Source: Prolixibacter denitrificans (GTDB taxonomy: Bacteria > Bacteroidota > Bacteroidia > Bacteroidales > Prolixibacteraceae). From it: a stretch of 64,000 nucleotides of DNA. The notes below the pieces were generated by a model, which was not told where the DNA came from, searched no databases, and saw only the letters and a program-made list of their open reading frames with translations. The stretch lies in the NCBI RefSeq assembly GCF_003014495.1, contig NZ_PYGC01000002.1, positions 248,001 to 312,000 on the forward strand, written 5' to 3'. The stretch's first letter is position 1, and every line of letters begins with the position of its first letter. The translations under genes and the position numbers were made by a program. Positions 54,881 through 63,093 of this stretch are shown here, piece by piece.

Positions 54881-55198
54881 GGAATGCCCTCAAAAGGGCA
54901 TTGGTGCTCTTTGGTTCCTGGTATATAAGCTTTCCTTCACAGGAAAGAAAGAAGTCGGGGCTGGAAGAAATATCCGAAATCAGGGAAAGCATGTGCCGCG
55001 AGCAGGAATGAAGGTGTTTTTGGTTGGAAGAAGTGCCGGCGAAGCTGGAATGACAGGCAAAATAGCTGAAAGAAGTGTCAATATTGCTGGAAAGATGAGT
55101 AAAATACCTGGAATGAATACCAGATTGTATTGGAAAGACCACCTTTTTGCCTGGAAAGATAGTTTGTTGAATTGGTAATATTTACAAAGTGTATGGTG
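54881..55198 (+). repeat. Degenerate repeat array with a 21-bp period
   Basis: The motif GGAA (or a close variant) recurs at 54942, 54963, 54984, 55005, 55026, 55047, 55068 (GAAA), 55089, 55110, 55132, 55153 and 55174 (GGTA): every step is 21 bases except one of 22. Most copies read CTGGAAAGA or CTGGAATGA; the rest of each unit is poorly conserved. Weaker copies may extend left to 54881 and right to 55195. Two perfect hairpins lie at the left end: AATGCCCT / AGGGCATT (54883-54902) and CTTTCC / GGAAAG (54930-54947). One frame is open throughout, from the glucokinase stop to 55181, and reads as heptads such as AGMTGKI, AERSVNI, AGKMSKI and WKDHLFA. No convincing start codon or promoter for a gene is present. 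Confidence 0.7.
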
Positions 55199-55230
55199 GA
55201 AGACAATAAACTTGGCATTTTGTATTTCTC

Positions 55231-55265
55231 CAAAAAAAAGAAAGGTCGGAGTTATCCGGCCTTTC
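55231..55265 (-). terminator. Terminator of the TonB-dependent receptor gene
   Basis: On the minus strand GAAAGGCCGG pairs with CCGACCTTTC (one mismatch) and is followed by eight T residues, about 20 bases after the receptor stop codon. Confidence 0.85.
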
Positions 55266-55285
55266 CTGATATATCGTCGGAATGT

Positions 55286-57415
55286 TTAAAAGCGTAATGT
55301 AGCACCAGCCAAAACGGATATTCCCGGCATCGGGTAACCGTAATTGATTTCGTAATTGGCTCCGGTCAGGTTGTCGCCCGACACATATACATCAAGGTAT
55401 TTATTGACCTTGTAGTTCAACTTTCCATTGACCACCACGTAATTCTGACTGACACGCGTATCTCCTTTCACCAGCGTGTAAAGTCCCGAAATCCATTGCA
55501 TATTGGTATTCAGGGTGAATTTCCCGAAAAGGTAATTTACACCAAAATACAGCTGATTTTCAGGTGATGCCAGTTTGGGCGTGTCCATGTGCAGGTAGCT
55601 GTAGTTGGCGTCGAAAGCTAAATTGGGCAATGCGTAATATTTGGCGTCCAATTCCAGGCCGTAGTGCTTAAATGCCCAGGTGTTTTCATTTCGGACGGGA
55701 GGAAAAGAACCAGTAGGTACTAACTGGATAAGATTTTTTCCTTTCAGATAGTAAATATCAGCTTCCAACTGCAACTTCTTGTTCAACAACGATTGGTTGT
55801 ATCCGATTTCGTAATTCCACATGCTTTCGGGCTGCAGGTCCGGATTGGCTGGCGGGAACAGATACAATTCCCGTACATTCGGGCTGCGAAATCCTTTCGA
55901 TGCCAATAGCTTAACATCGCTGTTTTCGGTAGTTTTGAAGGTCAGTGCAAATTGCGGAATCCACTCGTGACCAAACGTTGTGTGGTGTTGGTAGCGCAAT
56001 CCGGCATTCGCAGTCAACCATCCGAAAAATGTTTGCTGAACAAAAGAGTAAACACCTGTTTCGTTTATCCAAATCCATTTATCGTTGTACGGCGACGGAA
56101 CCATGGTTGGTGGGCCATTGGGATTCATTTGCGGAACCATCACCGGCGAACCTTTCCCGCCATAGCGATTCCAGTCAATACCAATTCCAATCAGGTTGTG
56201 GTTGATTAGTTTTAAGCCCTGGAAAAAGTTGACACCAAAATTTTTATCAATTGAATTCCAACCATCGTACAATAAGTGATGTCCGCGATTGAAGAAGAGC
56301 TTCAGCTTACCGTCAGCCTTGTCGTAATGGTTCGATAGGGTCAGCGTCGTGTTCGTCCGCTTAATATCGTTCCAGGCGCCGTTATTGGCATATATCGATG
56401 GATCGGATGCATTGACCGGTCCCGGATCATGAGCGGTGAAATTAACGTAGCTTCCGTCCCAAACTAAATCAAGATGGTCGTTAAACTGATATCCCGTTTT
56501 CAGGTAAGCCGTGTTGTTTTTAAAATCGGAATTGTCGCGTGAACCGTCCGTTGAATCGAAATTGTAAGACGCGAAAATATTCAGTCCGTTTCCGCGATAG
56601 CCAGCCGAACCTGCCGCTTTTACCGTGTTGAACGAGCCATATTGTCCGCGAACCTGACCCGAAAAGCCCTCTTTATCTTCCTTCCGGGTGATGAGGTTAA
56701 TAACACCTCCCATGGCATTGGTTCCGTAAAGCAACGAGCCCGGACCGCGAATCACTTCTACCTTTTCCAAATCGGAACTGACGTAGCTGTCGGGAAATGG
56801 ATGGCCCATTAAGCCCATCATCTGCGGTTGACCGTCAATCATCACCAGCACTTCCGAGGTCGCGCCGTTGAGGCCAACTCCGCGAATGGTAATTTGTCCC
56901 GCTGAACCGCTGGCCACGCCAAAACCGCTGTATCCGCGCTGGGTAACAAACATGCCGGGAACTTTGGCGCTCAGCAGAGGCAAAATGTTGGTTTGTGAAC
57001 TGTTTTCAATTTCGGCTTCGTTAACAACCGAGGTTGTAAGTGGAACCAATTCACGGGTCGTTGCCACCTGGTTTCCGGTAACGAGCACCTGCTCTTGTTG
57101 GTAAATTTTCGAAACCAGCTGAAAGTCGGCTTTTGTCGTTTCGCCGGATTTTACCGTGATTGTTTTCCCGGTAGGCTCGTAGCCGATAAAAGACACTTTG
57201 ATTTGGTAAGTACCTGGTTTTAGGTGATCGAATTGATATTGTCCTTCATTTCCGGCAATCCGGCCCATGCTGGTTCCACGGATGCTAACGGTAGCTTGTT
57301 GCAAGGGCGCTCCGGTTTGACTATCGGTGATTCGGCCCTCAAGAGTTTGCCCCAATACCTGATAAACAGGGAATAGCATGAAGGATAAAAAAAGAAAAGT
57401 GCAAATTTTTTTCAT
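55286..57415 (-). CDS. TonB-dependent receptor, substrate unknown
   Basis: A 709-residue outer-membrane receptor: signal peptide (FPVYQVLGQ), a carboxypeptidase-regulatory-like domain (about 24-110, LEGRITDSQTGAPLQQATV), a TonB-box-like EQVLVTGNQ, a plug domain (about 125-240, RGPGSLLYGTNAMGGVINLI) and a barrel ending in Phe (GATLRF). It is shorter than SusC proteins and has no SusD partner, so a metal chelate, haem or vitamin is more likely than a glycan. Only a YhbP-like flavoprotein gene lies upstream on the same strand. Specificity cannot be read from sequence. Confidence 0.92.
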   Translation of the reverse strand: MKKICTFLFLSFMLFPVYQVLGQTLEGRITDSQTGAPLQQATVSIRGTSMGRIAGNEGQYQFDHLKPGTYQIKVSFIGYEPTGKTITVKSGETTKADFQLVSKIYQQEQVLVTGNQVATTRELVPLTTSVVNEAEIENSSQTNILPLLSAKVPGMFVTQRGYSGFGVASGSAGQITIRGVGLNGATSEVLVMIDGQPQMMGLMGHPFPDSYVSSDLEKVEVIRGPGSLLYGTNAMGGVINLITRKEDKEGFSGQVRGQYGSFNTVKAAGSAGYRGNGLNIFASYNFDSTDGSRDNSDFKNNTAYLKTGYQFNDHLDLVWDGSYVNFTAHDPGPVNASDPSIYANNGAWNDIKRTNTTLTLSNHYDKADGKLKLFFNRGHHLLYDGWNSIDKNFGVNFFQGLKLINHNLIGIGIDWNRYGGKGSPVMVPQMNPNGPPTMVPSPYNDKWIWINETGVYSFVQQTFFGWLTANAGLRYQHHTTFGHEWIPQFALTFKTTENSDVKLLASKGFRSPNVRELYLFPPANPDLQPESMWNYEIGYNQSLLNKKLQLEADIYYLKGKNLIQLVPTGSFPPVRNENTWAFKHYGLELDAKYYALPNLAFDANYSYLHMDTPKLASPENQLYFGVNYLFGKFTLNTNMQWISGLYTLVKGDTRVSQNYVVVNGKLNYKVNKYLDVYVSGDNLTGANYEINYGYPMPGISVLAGATLRF

Positions 57416-57444
57416 TATTTAGTTAGTTAATTTATTGTACCTGA

Positions 57445-57870
57445 CTAAGATGGCCAGTATAATTTCTTCCCGAATCCAAGCCGGTTATCCGTCATTTTCA
57501 TCGACTCAATTAGCAGCACCCATAACTTAGTGTCCATTAGTGCGGCATAGGGAAACTTCTTCAGGTAGCGTTTCTTAACCTTGCCGGATAGTTCGCCTTC
57601 GGGTAATTCCAATTTTCCGGTAATCTGCAGCCCCCTGATTTTTCCAACAACGCCTGTTTCCAGCACGATGGAGGCTGCTACCTGTTGATTGGCTAATGCT
57701 TCCTGAATATGCCGGGTTTCATCGTCCGAAGTAAAGATGAGCACATTCTCATCTTCGTGATAAGCGTAAAAACAGTTAGCACACCACGGTTGTCCATTTT
57801 GGCTGGTAGCCAGCGTCAGGACATGGTGCTCCTTAATAAAGTCGCGAATGCGTTTATCGGGTTTTTCCAT
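57445..57870 (-). CDS. Pyridoxamine-phosphate-oxidase-fold protein (YhbP/UPF0306-like)
   Basis: A 141-residue protein of the split-barrel flavin-binding fold. IKEHHVLTLATSQNGQPWCA is the typical first strand pair, followed by LIFTSDDETRHIQEALANQQVAASIV and a strand IRGLQITGKL. This resembles the YhbP/UPF0306 group, with FMN or haem binding possible but unproven. It lies 29 bp upstream of the TonB-dependent receptor and could be co-transcribed with it, which might hint at haem or flavin handling. Confidence 0.82.
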   Translation of the reverse strand: MEKPDKRIRDFIKEHHVLTLATSQNGQPWCANCFYAYHEDENVLIFTSDDETRHIQEALANQQVAASIVLETGVVGKIRGLQITGKLELPEGELSGKVKKRYLKKFPYAALMDTKLWVLLIESMKMTDNRLGFGKKLYWPS

Positions 57871-57955
57871 TGTTCGTGTCTTCAGCTATCAAAAATAGAA
57901 ATTCTAGTGTTAATCTGCCTGATTGGTTTTTAATGTTGAAGCGTTATAAATTTCT

Positions 57956-58363
57956 TTACGGCCAAATGAACTGAATGTTTTGTTTGATTTCGGGATGAAG
58001 ACTCAATGCTACCGGACAGGTTTTTGAAACTGCTTCGAGTAACTTTTTATCTTTCTCACTGTAAGGCTTATCAGGAAAACGGAAAGTGACCTGAATTTCG
58101 CCAATGCGACGTGGATTAGCGGCCATGATCTTGGTAATCTCAATTTGAGTTCCTTCCAGGTCGATTCCTTTGTCCCGAGCCTTAATTCCCATGATGGTCA
58201 TGATGCAATCGCCGAGCGCTGTTGCTGCCAAATCGGTCGGCGAGAAAGCTTCGCCACGGCCTTGATTATCCAGCGGCGCATCGGTTATTAGTGTACATCC
58301 CGATTGGAGATGTTCGTTTTCCGTTCTGAGGTTTCCCAGGTATTTTGTCTTAACGGTTGGCAT
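57956..58363 (-). CDS. OsmC-family peroxide-reducing protein
   Basis: A 135-residue OsmC/Ohr superfamily protein. The two redox cysteines are in ALGDCIMTIMG and SKTCPVALSLHP, in the contexts expected for thiol-dependent reduction of organic hydroperoxides. FSPTDLAATALGDC is the hallmark helix. It more closely resembles the YhfA/OsmC branch than Ohr, by eye. Divergent from riboflavin synthase. Confidence 0.9.
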   Translation of the reverse strand: MPTVKTKYLGNLRTENEHLQSGCTLITDAPLDNQGRGEAFSPTDLAATALGDCIMTIMGIKARDKGIDLEGTQIEITKIMAANPRRIGEIQVTFRFPDKPYSEKDKKLLEAVSKTCPVALSLHPEIKQNIQFIWP

Positions 58364-58468
58364 ACAAATGAATCTTATTGTGTTATGGTTACGGTAACGG
58401 AACGTTGGTTCCTCTTTTCTCTCTTCAAAAATAATTACCTTCGTAGAAATTTTTAAAGATACGCGAAA

Positions 58469-59074
58469 ATGTTCTCAGGAATCGTCGAAGGAATGGGCAC
58501 TGTAGTGGCCATCGATAAAGAACAGGAAAATGTTCACCTTACACTGGAGTGTGATTTTGTTAATGATCTGAAAATCGATCAAAGTTTGTCACACAACGGG
58601 GTTTGTCTCACGGTAGTGAAAAGAACCGATACAACCTACACGGTTACCGCTATTAAGGAGACGCTCCAAAAGTCGAATCTGGGTTTGCTGAAAGTTGGCG
58701 ATAAGGTCAACCTGGAGCGCAGCATGCCGATTAACGGACGACTGGACGGACACATTGTTCAGGGACATGTTGACCAGACGGCTACTTGCCGGAAAGTAGA
58801 AGAAGCCGATGGAAGCTGGTACTACACGTTTGCTTACGATTTCGATATAGAGAAAGCGCGGCAGGGATATATGACCGTTGAAAAAGGTTCGGTGTGTGTG
58901 AATGGTGTCAGTCTCACGGTCGTGAATGCAAAAGACAATAGTTTCCAGGTGGCAATTATTCCTTACACTCAGGAACACACTAACTTCCACACTTTTGAAG
59001 CAGGTTCTGTTGTAAATATCGAGTTCGATATCATTGGAAAATATTTGAGCCGGTTGAATACCTATAATCAATAA
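58469..59074 (+). CDS. ribE: Riboflavin synthase alpha chain
   Basis: A 201-residue enzyme made of two similar lumazine-binding halves (about 1-95 and 96-190). The start MFSGIVEGMGTVVAI is the classic riboflavin synthase N-terminus; SHNGVCLTVV and its repeat VNGVSLTVVN mark each half, and DGHIVQGHVDQTA the linker. It makes riboflavin from two lumazine molecules. It is a single-gene unit here with its own terminator; no FMN riboswitch is seen upstream. Confidence 0.96.
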   Translation: MFSGIVEGMGTVVAIDKEQENVHLTLECDFVNDLKIDQSLSHNGVCLTVVKRTDTTYTVTAIKETLQKSNLGLLKVGDKVNLERSMPINGRLDGHIVQGHVDQTATCRKVEEADGSWYYTFAYDFDIEKARQGYMTVEKGSVCVNGVSLTVVNAKDNSFQVAIIPYTQEHTNFHTFEAGSVVNIEFDIIGKYLSRLNTYNQ

Positions 59075-59098
59075 CTGAGCTCACGAGAAATAGAGAGG

Positions 59099-59128
59099 AA
59101 AGGCCCGTAAAATGCGGGCCTTTTTTTA
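59099..59128 (+). terminator. Terminator of ribE
   Basis: AAGGCCCG pairs with CGGGCCTT around TAAAATG, followed by a T run. Confidence 0.85.
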
Positions 59129-59541
59129 TGATTCAGGTGAAAGTGTTTTCTTGATTATTAGGGCAAAAAAAAGGTTGCAACTCGTGCAACCCCTTTTGTG
59201 TATTTAAGGACAACATGTTCTTCTGGGAATTGGGAAAATGGAAAAAGAATAACAAAGTTTGCCCTTAAAATGCCTGCTTTTAAAATCTGCTGCAAAGTAG
59301 TAGTTCTACGAGATCTAACCAAATTTTTTTATTAACATTTATTACGTTCATATCTGTTTTTGCCTTTCCATAATCCACTGAAAGCCTTATACCATTCGGT
59401 TTAATTAACGGAATCAAATATTCTTCTCTCCTATCACATGTTCATACATAAAAAGACTGTTTTCCTGGGTGAATCAAATCAGGAGTGAAAGAGATATATA
59501 GTATGACTGAAAAATAGTAACTTGAATATCGAAGATAAGCT
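59129..59541. other. Intergenic region before comF
   Basis: No gene is seen in these 413 bases. At 59165-59195 a perfect hairpin (GGTTGCA / TGCAACC, extended by A and T flanks) is followed on the minus strand by eight T residues, so it looks like a leftward terminator, yet no leftward gene precedes it. A small untranslated RNA read leftward from about 59400 is possible but unsupported. Confidence 0.4.
59165..59196 (-). terminator. Orphan leftward terminator-like hairpin
   Basis: A 7-bp perfect stem GGTTGCA / TGCAACC with loop ACTCG, flanked by A and T tracts. The longer T tract lies on the minus strand. It could also act as a weak second terminator of ribE in the other direction. Confidence 0.45.
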
Positions 59542-60225
59542 ATGTCTCTTGTCAACGATTTCATATCACTTTTCTTTCCCCATTTATGTGCCGGCTGTGG
59601 CGAACCTCTGGTCCATGGCGAAGAGGAAATTTGTATCCGCTGTCTCGCCGATCTGCCCCGGACGGGATTTGCCCGGTTCGCTGATAATAAAGTGGCCCAG
59701 GTTTTCTGGGGACGCATTCCATTGGAGCATGCTGTTTCGCTTTGTTATTTCGAGAAAGGAAGCCGGTTGCAAAAGATGTTTCACAGGATGAAGTATCGGC
59801 GTGAACCAGGAGTCGGGCAGGTTTTGGGAAGAGAATTGGGAATCGAGTTGTTCTCCAGTTCGATGTTCGAAACATTGGATGCGGTTATTCCGGTTCCGTT
59901 GCATCCTAAAAAACAAAAGAAACGCGGATATAACCAGAGCGAGTACATTGCCAATGGTATCAGCGAGGTGATGAATATTCCGGTTATCACCGATGTGTTG
60001 ATTCGTAACGTCCATACTTCATCGCAAACGCGGAAGAGCCGTTACAACCGTTGGGAGAATGTAGAAGGTATTTTTCAGGTTACCAAACCGGAAAAACTCG
60101 GGAATCTGCATGTGCTGGTAGTCGACGATGTGGTAACGACAGGCGCTACCCTTGAAGCCTGTTGTGCACCATTGTTGAAAATTCCGGGTGTGAAAGTGAG
60201 CATTGCAACCCTGGCGTGTGCTTAA
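59542..60225 (+). CDS. comF: ComF family phosphoribosyltransferase-like protein
   Basis: A 227-residue ComF-type protein. The N-terminus has the zinc ribbon CAGCGEPLVHGEEEICIRC (CxxC...CxxC), then KMFHRMKYRREPGVGQVLG, PVPLHPKKQKKRGYNQSEYI, and the PRPP-binding loop VLVVDDVVTTGATLEAC. ComF proteins take part in DNA uptake during natural transformation in several bacteria; biochemical activity is unresolved. Its last four bases overlap the stop of the convergent ubiX gene. Confidence 0.92.
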   Translation: MSLVNDFISLFFPHLCAGCGEPLVHGEEEICIRCLADLPRTGFARFADNKVAQVFWGRIPLEHAVSLCYFEKGSRLQKMFHRMKYRREPGVGQVLGRELGIELFSSSMFETLDAVIPVPLHPKKQKKRGYNQSEYIANGISEVMNIPVITDVLIRNVHTSSQTRKSRYNRWENVEGIFQVTKPEKLGNLHVLVVDDVVTTGATLEACCAPLLKIPGVKVSIATLACA

Positions 60226-60797
60226 TGGCCCGAATCTCCGGGCCAGCGGTAACTGTCGAGTTGGAGGCCTGCCAGATCGATAACCCGGTTGATGACTGTC
60301 GCGGCTGCTTCTTCCAGTGTTTCGGGGCGACTGTAAAACGACGGACTGGCCGGACAGATAATGGCTCCGGCTTCAGTTAAGCGGGTCATATTCTGCAAAT
60401 GAATGAGACTGTACGGTGTTTCCCGGGGAACGAGAATCAGTTTTTTGCGCTCTTTCAACATCACATCGGCCGCGCGGGTAACCAAATCGTCTGAAACACC
60501 TGCGGCAATTCTCCCCATTGTTCCCATCGAACAGGGCACGACCAGCATGGCATCGTAACCTGCCGAACCGGAGGCAAAAGGGGCATAGAAGTCACTTTTC
60601 TTGTATTCGAGGAAAGGATATTCCAGAACCGGCGGTTCGCTGTTCAGTTCGTACGACCATATGTCGCGGGCGTTGGTCGACATCACCACTCCGCAGGATT
60701 CAATTTGGTCCTTGATGCTTTCCAGCTTTTTCAGCAATGTTGCTGCATAAATCGAGCCGCTTGCTCCGGTAACGGCAACCACCAGTTTTTTTCTCAT
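60222..60797 (-). CDS. ubiX: Flavin prenyltransferase UbiX
   Basis: A 191-residue flavoprotein starting at the ATG at 60797; a longer frame to 60950 would overlap the porin gene and add no family sequence. LVVAVTGASGSIYAATLL is the flavin-binding N-terminus, VPCSMGTMGRIAAGVSDDLV and LVPRETPYSLIHLQNM are UbiX signatures. It makes prenylated FMN for UbiD-type decarboxylases; no ubiD is in this window. Confidence 0.94.
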   Translation of the reverse strand: MRKKLVVAVTGASGSIYAATLLKKLESIKDQIESCGVVMSTNARDIWSYELNSEPPVLEYPFLEYKKSDFYAPFASGSAGYDAMLVVPCSMGTMGRIAAGVSDDLVTRAADVMLKERKKLILVPRETPYSLIHLQNMTRLTEAGAIICPASPSFYSRPETLEEAAATVINRVIDLAGLQLDSYRWPGDSGH

Positions 60798-60879
60798 GAT
60801 ACCAATTCTTCTCTTCCGGTCATCCGGGAAAGTGTTTACAGAAGAAACGAAAGACGGGGATAAAAGTTTCTTGCCAAAG

Positions 60880-61488
60880 TTACCAATCAATTTGATAAAA
60901 CAACGTAGTCGTAATGGCCCGGCTATACTGGTCATCGCGTATGTAAACAATTGATTGTCCAGGTAGATTCCTAATCGGAGTTAGTGAAATAGCGTAACGG
61001 ATATCGACCTGGAGTTTCGGCAGAACATTGAAGCGACCACCTGCCATTACGTCCCACGTGTTGTCTTTAAATGGTAATGTTTCCTGTGGCGGCAAATCTC
61101 CGTAATTATCGAATTCGCGGGAATTAACTAACCGGTTGTATGACACTCCGGCTAGTACCGAAAGCCAGTCTTCAGCCCGATAGCCGATGGTTACGGGCAT
61201 CTCCATGTAGCCGAGGCGCATCACGTATTTCCTCAATTCACCTGTTTTCGGATTGGGATTCATTCTGCTCCCTTTCTGGGTGTACTTTAATTCCAAGCCG
61301 CTCCAGAGTTTCGGAGCCAGGTCGATTTGTACCCATCCGCCAGCAACAATTCCGACTTTGTTAAAGCCGGAAGATAAATCACCTTCCACCTGTGTGGCAT
61401 TGAGTCCTCCCTGTAGACCGCCATAAAATTTCTGCGCATAAAGCGACGCTGGTAGCAGAAACAGAAGAATAACGAATAGTTTTTTCAT
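60880..61488 (-). CDS. Small outer-membrane beta-barrel protein
   Basis: A 202-residue protein with a signal peptide (LLFLLPASLYAQ) and alternating strands typical of an eight-stranded barrel: FYGGLQGGLNATQV, GIVAGGWVQIDL, LGYMEMPVTIGYRA, WDVMAGGRFNVLP, and a last strand TTTLFYQIDW. This is the generic porin-like / PorT-like family of Bacteroidota, of unknown specific role. It lies between ubiX and cobB on the same strand. Confidence 0.88.
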   Translation of the reverse strand: MKKLFVILLFLLPASLYAQKFYGGLQGGLNATQVEGDLSSGFNKVGIVAGGWVQIDLAPKLWSGLELKYTQKGSRMNPNPKTGELRKYVMRLGYMEMPVTIGYRAEDWLSVLAGVSYNRLVNSREFDNYGDLPPQETLPFKDNTWDVMAGGRFNVLPKLQVDIRYAISLTPIRNLPGQSIVYIRDDQYSRAITTTLFYQIDW

Positions 61489-61519
61489 TTATCGGATTAA
61501 TTGTCTGTCTATTGCAGAC

Positions 61520-62200
61520 CTATTGTTTTAATATTCTTTCTAACTCGGTGACGCCGGCGCCCGCTTTCATTGCTATAATGTGTACTTCCGGTGAGACCTG
61601 AAATGGCGGATTCGGGTCGATTAGGAAAACCGGCACATTTTCTCGCGTATAATTCAACAGCCCGGCTGCCGGGTAAACATTCAATGAAGTGCCAATCACC
61701 ACCATGATATCTGCCGATTCAACCAACGCAACAGCATCGGGAATAGCGGTAACTGGTTCGCCAAACCATACCACGTGCGGGCGCAACTGACTTCCTTTTT
61801 CGCAACAATCTCCGGGCTTCAGTTCCCAATTGTCGAGATCGTAAACCAGCGATTCATCGACGGTGCTGCGTGCTTTCTTCAGTTCGCCATGCAAATGAAG
61901 CACATTTCGAGAACCAGCCCGTTCATGCAAATCGTCGACGTTCTGCGTAATGATTCGAACATCGTAATCATCCTGTAATTGGGCCAGGCCTATATGGCCA
62001 GCATTGGGCTCGCATTCGAAAAGCTGTTTCCGTCGCTCGTTATAAAAACGCAGGACAAGTTCTGGATTTCGTTGCCAGGCTTCGGGACTTGCTACTTCGG
62101 TCACATCGTACTGCTCCCATAAACCATCCATGTCGCGGAAGGTTTTGAGACCGCTTTCGGCGGAAATGCCAGCACCGGATAGTACTACCAGTCGTTTCAT
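61520..62200 (-). CDS. cobB: Sir2-family NAD-dependent protein deacylase
   Basis: A 226-residue sirtuin. VVLSGAGISAESGLKTFRD is the NAD-binding GAGxS motif, TQNVDDLHERAG holds the conserved Asn/Asp, the catalytic His is in NVLHLHGEL, and RPHVVWFGE follows. The zinc cysteines of many sirtuins are absent, as in class III bacterial enzymes, which remove succinyl or malonyl groups as well as acetyl groups. It is divergent from the cysteine cluster gene, with two palindromes in between. Confidence 0.93.
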   Translation of the reverse strand: MKRLVVLSGAGISAESGLKTFRDMDGLWEQYDVTEVASPEAWQRNPELVLRFYNERRKQLFECEPNAGHIGLAQLQDDYDVRIITQNVDDLHERAGSRNVLHLHGELKKARSTVDESLVYDLDNWELKPGDCCEKGSQLRPHVVWFGEPVTAIPDAVALVESADIMVVIGTSLNVYPAAGLLNYTRENVPVFLIDPNPPFQVSPEVHIIAMKAGAGVTELERILKQ

Positions 62201-62227
62201 TGGCCCGATAACTCTTTAGGTTAAATG

Positions 62228-62281
62228 TTCGTATGAAAATATACGAAGAATGAGTGAAACCATTATATGGATTCATATAAT
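62228..62281. promoter_or_regulatory. Two adjacent perfect palindromes in a divergent promoter region
   Basis: TTCGTAT and ATACGAA face each other across GAAAAT (62228-62247). Fourteen bases further on, ATTATATG and CATATAAT face each other across GATT (62262-62281). Both are perfect. They occupy most of the 113-bp gap between the sirtuin gene and the cysteine cluster gene, a natural place for operators. Confidence 0.5.
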
Positions 62282-62313
62282 TCGATATCTTGTTGTTGTT
62301 CTAATTTTACTGT

Positions 62314-63063
62314 ATGACACGGGAAAACCATGATCCGTATGCCGAGATTGACCAGGCTTTTTTTGCCGATGGATACCGTTTAGCGGCGAGTAATCTGGAA
62401 GATAATTTGACCAGGGATTCGCTTTTGGCACATCTAAAAACGCAATATAGCGTAATCGATAGTCTGTTGGAAGCTTTTCAGCATAGAGTCGAGTCAAGCG
62501 GTAGCCATATCGATTGCCGGCGGGGATGCTCATGGTGTTGTCATCAACAGGTTTTGGTGATGCCCGCAGAGATGCTGTTAATTGCTGACTATATCCGGAC
62601 GAATTTCGATGATGAAGCGAAGGAATCTATTCTGAGTCGTGCTATAGAAAAGGATGAGAAAGTTCAATCCCTAACGGCTGAAAGGGCCTTGCAGGTAAAA
62701 ATTCCGTGTCCGTTACTACAGGACGGGAGTTGTAGCGTTTATGCGGTTCGGCCGATGGCGTGCCGAATTTATTTGTCCTCTGATTTGAATAGCTGTCTTC
62801 AGGAATTCCACCAACCCGAAAAACCGGATGTATATCCCCAGTTATTCGATTTTCCGCTGCATGCAGGGCGAATGATGAATAGTGGATTAATTCATTACCT
62901 GAAAGAAAAAGGTATTTCGGTACATGAAAACAGGCTGGAAAAAATTCTCAGATTGCTGTTGGAAAATCCCGATAAGGGGAGCAACTGGTTATCGGGTTCC
63001 GATGATTTCGGTGAAGGCCATGAACAAGTTGAGGAAATTGTTCGGCTAAGAGAAAAAGCATAA
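62314..63063 (+). CDS. YkgJ-family cysteine cluster protein
   Basis: A 249-residue cytoplasmic protein. CRRGCSWCCHQQV (CxxxCxxCC) and IPCPLLQDGSCSVYAVRPMA followed by CRIY form the YkgJ-type Cys cluster, believed to bind zinc or an iron-sulfur centre. Flanking regions are helical. Function is unknown in general; members are often encoded near modification or flagellar genes, which is not the case here. Confidence 0.88.
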   Translation: MTRENHDPYAEIDQAFFADGYRLAASNLEDNLTRDSLLAHLKTQYSVIDSLLEAFQHRVESSGSHIDCRRGCSWCCHQQVLVMPAEMLLIADYIRTNFDDEAKESILSRAIEKDEKVQSLTAERALQVKIPCPLLQDGSCSVYAVRPMACRIYLSSDLNSCLQEFHQPEKPDVYPQLFDFPLHAGRMMNSGLIHYLKEKGISVHENRLEKILRLLLENPDKGSNWLSGSDDFGEGHEQVEEIVRLREKA

Positions 63064-63093
63064 AAAAAGCGGGCATTGCCCGCTCTCTTTTTT
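63062..63093. terminator. Bidirectional terminator
   Basis: AGCGGGC and GCCCGCT form a perfect 7-bp stem around ATT with A and T runs on both sides, between two convergent genes. It can end both transcripts. Confidence 0.85.

Noticed and set aside
54993-55181. Ordinary 61-residue protein gene inside the periodic array
   Set aside because: The frame is open simply because the 21-bp period preserves the frame; there is no promoter, ribosome site or recognisable family, and the frame is open far upstream of the GTG.
54881-55198. CRISPR array
   Set aside because: The repeat unit is only 21 bp, with a few conserved bases per unit and no alternation of constant repeat and unique spacer; no cas gene is nearby.
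59197-59541. SRP RNA or other known small RNA read leftward into the hairpin at 59165
   Set aside because: No SRP, 6S or tmRNA signature and no clear minus-strand promoter was found.
60798-60950. Longer N-terminus of UbiX
   Set aside because: The extension overlaps the porin gene and precedes a perfect family start at 60797.
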